DNA of 64,000 nucleotides from Ailurus styani (Eukaryota > Chordata > Mammalia > Carnivora > Ailuridae): NCBI GenBank assembly GCA_002007465.1, contig LNAC01000135.1:2326420-2390419 (forward strand), given 5' to 3'. This document shows, one piece after another, positions 26,201 to 32,200 of this stretch. Position 1 is the first letter of the stretch; each line of letters starts with the position of its first letter. The position numbers were made by a program, and so were the translations under genes. Below the pieces are notes generated by a model. That model worked only from the letters and a program-made list of their open reading frames with translations, did not search any database and was not told the origin of the DNA.

Positions 26201-29200
26201 TACTACATATATGTAATATATGATATATTATATGTAATATATGTAATACACGATTATCAGTCATGATATTTTTCCCTCTTCTAGAAAAAAGAATAAATTA
26301 TGAACACTGTTCCTAAACCAAGGTACTACAAGCTTTCTGTGTCCCTTCCCACAGCTGGGAGAAAATATTTTTGAATCAAATATCTAATAAAGGATCTGTA
26401 TTCAGAATATATTTTTAAAATTCCCTAAATACAATAGTAAGAAATAAGAAAACAAACCCCATCTATTTTTTTAAAGATTTAGTTACTTATTTGAGAGAGA
26501 GAGAGAAAGACAGAGACAGAGAGAGAGAGAATCTCAAGCAGATTTTGTGCTGAGCACAGAGCCCAACTTGGGGCAAGAGTCAAACGCTCAACTAACTGAG
26601 CCACCTAGGTGCACGCCAAAACAAACCCCACTTAAACATGGGCAAAAGATTTGAATAAACACTTCACCAAAGAAAATATACATAGAAAATAAGTTCATAA
26701 AAAGATGTTCAGCATCATTGTAATCAGAGGAATTCAAATTAAAACTATAATTCAAATTAAAACTACTTCACACCTATTAGAATGTCTATAATTAAAAAGT
26801 CAGACCATAGCAAGTTGGCAAGAATGTGGAGAAAATAGAATACTTCTTATGGGAGTGTAAAATTACAACTACTTTCGAAAACAATTTAGAAGTTTCTTAC
26901 AAAGTTAAATATGCAACCATCATATTATCTAGCCATTCTACCCAGATATTTACCCAAGAGAAGTGAAAGTGTATGTCCACAAATAGACTTCACGTGAATG
27001 TTCATATGCAGCTTTACTTATAATAGACCCGAACTGGAAACAGTTCATATATCAACATTTGGTTGATGCTAAAACCATCAACAATTGAACAGATAAACAA
27101 ACCGTGGTACGTCCACCCAATGGAATACCACTACGCAGCAATAAAAATAAATGAACAATTCATATACACAACAACATGAAAGAATTTCAAAATAATTGTG
27201 TTGAGTGAAATTTATAATAGAAAGCAGCTGAGGGCAGGAGCGCCTGGGTGGCTTAGTCAGTTAAGTGATGGACTCTTGATTTCAGCTCAAGTTATGATCT
27301 CAGGGTTGTGAGATGGAGCCCTGAATTTGGCCCCGTGCTCAGCAGGGAGTCTGCTTGAGATTCTCTCTCCCTCTGTCCCTCCCCCGACTTCTGTGTGAGC
27401 CAGTGTGCTCTCTCTCTTTCTCTCTCTCAAATAAATACACAAATCTTCGAAAGAAAGAAAGAGAGAGAGAGAGAGAGAAAGGAAGGAAGGAAGGAAGGGA
27501 AAAAGAAAAGAAAGCAGATTAGGGTTGCCTGGCTGGCTCAGTTGATGGAGCATGCAACTTTTGATCTTGGGGTTGTGAGTTCAAGGCCCACATTGGGTGT
27601 AGAGATTACTTAAAAATAAAATCTTGAAAAAAAAAGCAAGCAAGCAAGCAAGCAAGGAGATCAGTTGCTTGAAGAAGGGTGGGGAGGAATGAAAGGCAGT
27701 AAACTGAGTACGAGGAAACTGGGTGATGAGTAAGTTCATTATCTTAACTATAATGGTTTCAGGAGTGTGTAAATACATCAAAACTTATCAAATTGTACAC
27801 TTTAAATATGTCCACTTTATTGTATGTCACTTCTCCTAAATAAGGCTGTTGAAAATGTGTTTCAAAGTTTTTTTTATGGTATTTTACATGTAAAAAATAT
27901 GTATAAAAGAGTACTAAGAAAAAAGAGTGAGTCTTCTGTACATGTGTACTCCTGGGTGATTAATACTTACTGCATACGTATTAGTCCAATGTTTTACCAC
28001 TTCTTGGGATCGGAAATGCATTTCTTTCTTTGCCTTTCTTTCTGCACGAAGACATGCTGCTTCTCTTGTCAAACTGCCAAGGCTATCTTGAATCCTTTTC
28101 CACTCATTCTGTGGAATTATGGTAACCTCCCGGAGATCTACCTTGCTAGGTAGAAGAGGTGGATAGAGAGCTTGATCTTCTTCAGAGTTCTTTATTTCTA
28201 ATAAATTTTAAAGAATGAATATTAAAGATTTTTCAGAGTTTAAATATTCTTTCTCAGACATTTCTATATTGTCACAATATCTGGAAATTGTTTTAAATAA
28301 TAATTTTATTCTTATTAGTTTAAGAACACTGAGATTAAGTGCAAAATATATAAGAAATTGAAATCAAAAGACAGATTTGAGTCTTTCTTTGGTCATTTCC
28401 TTACTCTGTAAACTGAGGCAAGTCATTCAACTTTTTGGAAACTCAGTATCAACATCTTTAAAGTTGAGATCAGTAACATCTACTCCAAAGGCTGTTATTA
28501 AAACATTTTTTTCAAAATTGACCAAGTAGCAGTCTATAGGTGGATAATTTGGGGGATGTTCATCTTTAGAAGTTGTAGACATCATCATTGACTCTATTTG
28601 ACCCCTTCCTAATTGAGTAGCAGCAATGTAATTTGGAAAACTAACTACAGTCTCAGGGTGGGCCTCATTAGTTTAAGAATACTTGCATCTCCTTTGCCAA
28701 TAATTATTTCTGTAATACGCAAACAAAAGGAAGAGATTTATTTGAGACTTTCGGAAAGTTCTTTCTTGTTCTTCTGAGAGTGACTCTTAAACTAGATATG
28801 AACAAGGAAGCATGACAACAAGGAAGAACAGATGGGCAACCATCCTATGACCACAAAAGGAAGTAGCCTTACAGTGAAGCTACTACTGTGAACCACAAAG
28901 GAAAAACAAAGGAGGAATGTGGGGCAATGAGTATTTCATTATGATGCCAAATCAATCACACCTGAAGCCTGGAGTTCCTCTTATATGAGCAAAAAATTTC
29001 CTTATTTTTAAATATGATTGAGTTAGGTATTCTATGTGTGAATTAAAAAGCACCCTAAAGGAACATACCACATATGAACTATGTAAATCTAGACAAAATT
29101 ATTTAACTCTCTAATTCCTTAACTGCAAAATGGAGATATTAATAGGACCTACTTTGTGTGGTTGGTGTGAGAATTAAATGAAGTTATATATGTAAAAAAA

Positions 29201-32200
29201 TTAGAATAAGGTGTGGCACACAATATGTTCCCAGTATATGTTAGTTATTATTATGTTTACTATTTTTATTGTAAGATGAATGAAACAGACATACGGAGAA
29301 AAGCAGAAGCAAGAAATCACATGACTTCAGAAAGAGATAAAGACACTGAGAGAAAAGCTGCCAGGATCAATTAGAGTCTCCTTAGGGTTTGAATTAAGGA
29401 TGATGGGCTTGAGGAATTGGTTGCTTAAGTAAAGTGTGAGTTTAGAACCCTAGGTACCATCTTGCCTATCCCATACCAAGTCTCTGCCCACATAATAAAG
29501 CTACACAAAGCTGGGAAGTAGAATAGTGTCCTGGATCAAGTTATAACTAAACTTCCAGCTATGTGAGCCAAAATAGTCCCCTTTTGTTTTAACTATTATG
29601 AGTTCGATTAGTCACTTGTAACCAAAGAGTCCTCACAAATACATACTTGGAACAAATTTCCTCTGTTTTGCTTAAACTGGCTCAACTTGATTTGTGCTAC
29701 CTGCAATTAAATGCTAACTAAACAAAGGCTACTAGGTTAAACCATCTACCTTTTGATTAACATATTGTTAGGCATATTGGTATCTTTTTCTTGTGACAAG
29801 AACTTTTTTTTTTTAAGATTTATTTATTTATTTATTTCACAGAGGGAGAGAGATCACAAGGAGGCAGAGAGGCAGGCAGACAGAGAGAGGGGGAAGCAGG
29901 CTCCCCGCTGAGCGGGGAGCCCGATGCGGGCCTCGATCCCAGGACCCTGAGATCATGACCTGAGCCGAAAGCAGAGGCTTTAACCCACTGAGCCACCCAG
30001 GCGCCCGTGACAAGAACTTTTAAGATCTACTCCCTTAGCAAGTTTCAATTATTCCATATAGTATTAACTGTAGTCCCGATGCTATACATTACATCCCCAG
30101 GCCTTACTTATTTTATAACTGCAAGTTTGTACCTTTTGACCTCCTTCACTATTTCTACCACTGCTCATCTCCTGCCTCTGGCAACCACCAATCTGTTCTC
30201 TGTATCTATGAGCTTGGGTTTGGGGAAGGTTTTGTGGAGTTTTTTTTTGTCTGTTTGTTTGTTTTTTATATTGTTTTTTATATTCCACATATATGTGACA
30301 TCATACAGTATTTGTCTTTCTCTGTCTGACTTATTGCCCTCAAAGTCCATGTTAGTGCAAATGGCAAGATTTTCTTCTTTTCTGTGTCTAAATAATATTC
30401 TATTGTACATATAAACCATATTTTTTCCCTATTCACCTATTAATAGACACTTAAGGTTGTTTCCATATCCTGACTTGTGTAAATAATACTGCAATGAACA
30501 TGGGGCTGCAGAATGGGGCTCTCTGAATTAGTGTCCTCATTTTCTTTGGATAAGTACCCAGAAGTGGAACTCCTGGATCATACGGTAATTCTATTTGTAA
30601 TTTTTGAGGAACCTCCATACTGTTTTCAATAGTGGCTGCACCAGTTTACATTCCCAACAAGAGTGCACAAGGCTTCCCTTTTCTCCACATCCTCACCAAC
30701 ATTTGTTATTTCTTATCTTTTTGATAATAGCCATTCTAACAGATACCATGTTTTTAATTATATTATGTTAGTCACCATAAAGCCACCATTTATTGTGGTT
30801 TGGATTTGCATGGTTTCTTCTTTGACCCATTTTTTAAAATCTAAAAGCATTTAATTTCTTCATATTTGTGAATTCCCCAAATTTCTATTATTGATTTCTA
30901 ATGTCATTCCACTGTGTTCGGATAATGTATTTTATATGATTTCTATCCTTTTAAGTGTATAAAGACTTGTTTTATAACCTGTCATATGGTCTATCCTGAA
31001 GAATGTTCCATGTGCATTTGAGAGGAATATATATTCTGTTATTACTTTTGTCTTTTGACAGTTTGATCAAGCTATGTCTGGTTCTGGATATGTTTGAGTT
31101 TATTCTATTTAGAGGATTAATGAGCTCTTCAATATGTAATGTTTTTCATTAAATTTGTGAAGTTTACAGTTATTATTTCTTCAAATGTTTTCTTCTACCC
31201 TTTTCTCTTTTCTTCTCCTTCTAAGACTCAAATTACATGCATATTGGTATATTTGTTGGTGTCCTACATTTCTCTGAGGATCTGCTCATTTTTATTCATT
31301 CTTTTTTTCTTCCTATCCCTTAGACTGGACAACCTCAATTAACATATGTTCAAGTTCATGGAATTTTTCTTCTGCAAGCTCAAATCTGCTTTTGAGATCC
31401 TGTAGTGAATTTTTCATTTAAACCATTGTGCTTTTCAACTTGAAAATTTCTGTTTGGTTTCTGTTTACAATTTCTATCTCTTTATTGATATGGCCTATTT
31501 TGTGAGATAGCATTCTTAATATTTTCCTGTAGTTTCTCTGACATTTAGTTCTTTGAACATATTTACAATAATTCTAAATTTACACAAGAAAATTGTTTAG
31601 GAAGTCTAACATCTGGCTTCCTCAGGAACAGTTCCTATTAAAACTTTTTTCCTGTTTGGGACATACTTTCTTATTTCTTTGCATGCCTTGTCATTTTAAA
31701 TAATATATGGCAAGTCTAGATGTTAGATTCCCCCCACACCCAAAGTTTTTTTGTTTTTATTTCTGTTTGTTTTTTGCTATTGTGGTTTGTTTAGTGATTT
31801 TCCTGAACTAAACCTGTAAAGTTTGTATTCTTTGTTGTATGTGGCTATTGGAATCTCAGTTGGTTAGTTTACTTGTCAGCTAATAATTGGACAGAGTTAC
31901 CTTAAATTCAATTTAATTTCCTTAAATAAGTTTCCCAGACTTTGCCAAGAAACTCTCTGCGAGTGGTGGAGCATGATTTCAATGCTCAGGCAGACAGTTT
32001 ACAACTCTGTCTTAGCCTTCACTTTTTTCTTGCATAGAGCCTCAAAGTCAGCCAGAGGTGAAAGCTTCATTCTCAGGTAATTCCTGGGCATGTGCATAGC
32101 ACTATTATGTATGCATGCATTTGTCCTACCAGATTCCCAGGAATAAGTAGGGAGCTTCTGCCCCCTATCGGCGTCTCGTTTCCTAAGTATTCTTCTTAAG

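Noticed and set aside
30007..30414. 135-residue frame on the plus strand
   Set aside because: It lies in antisense L1 3' sequence and has no domain.
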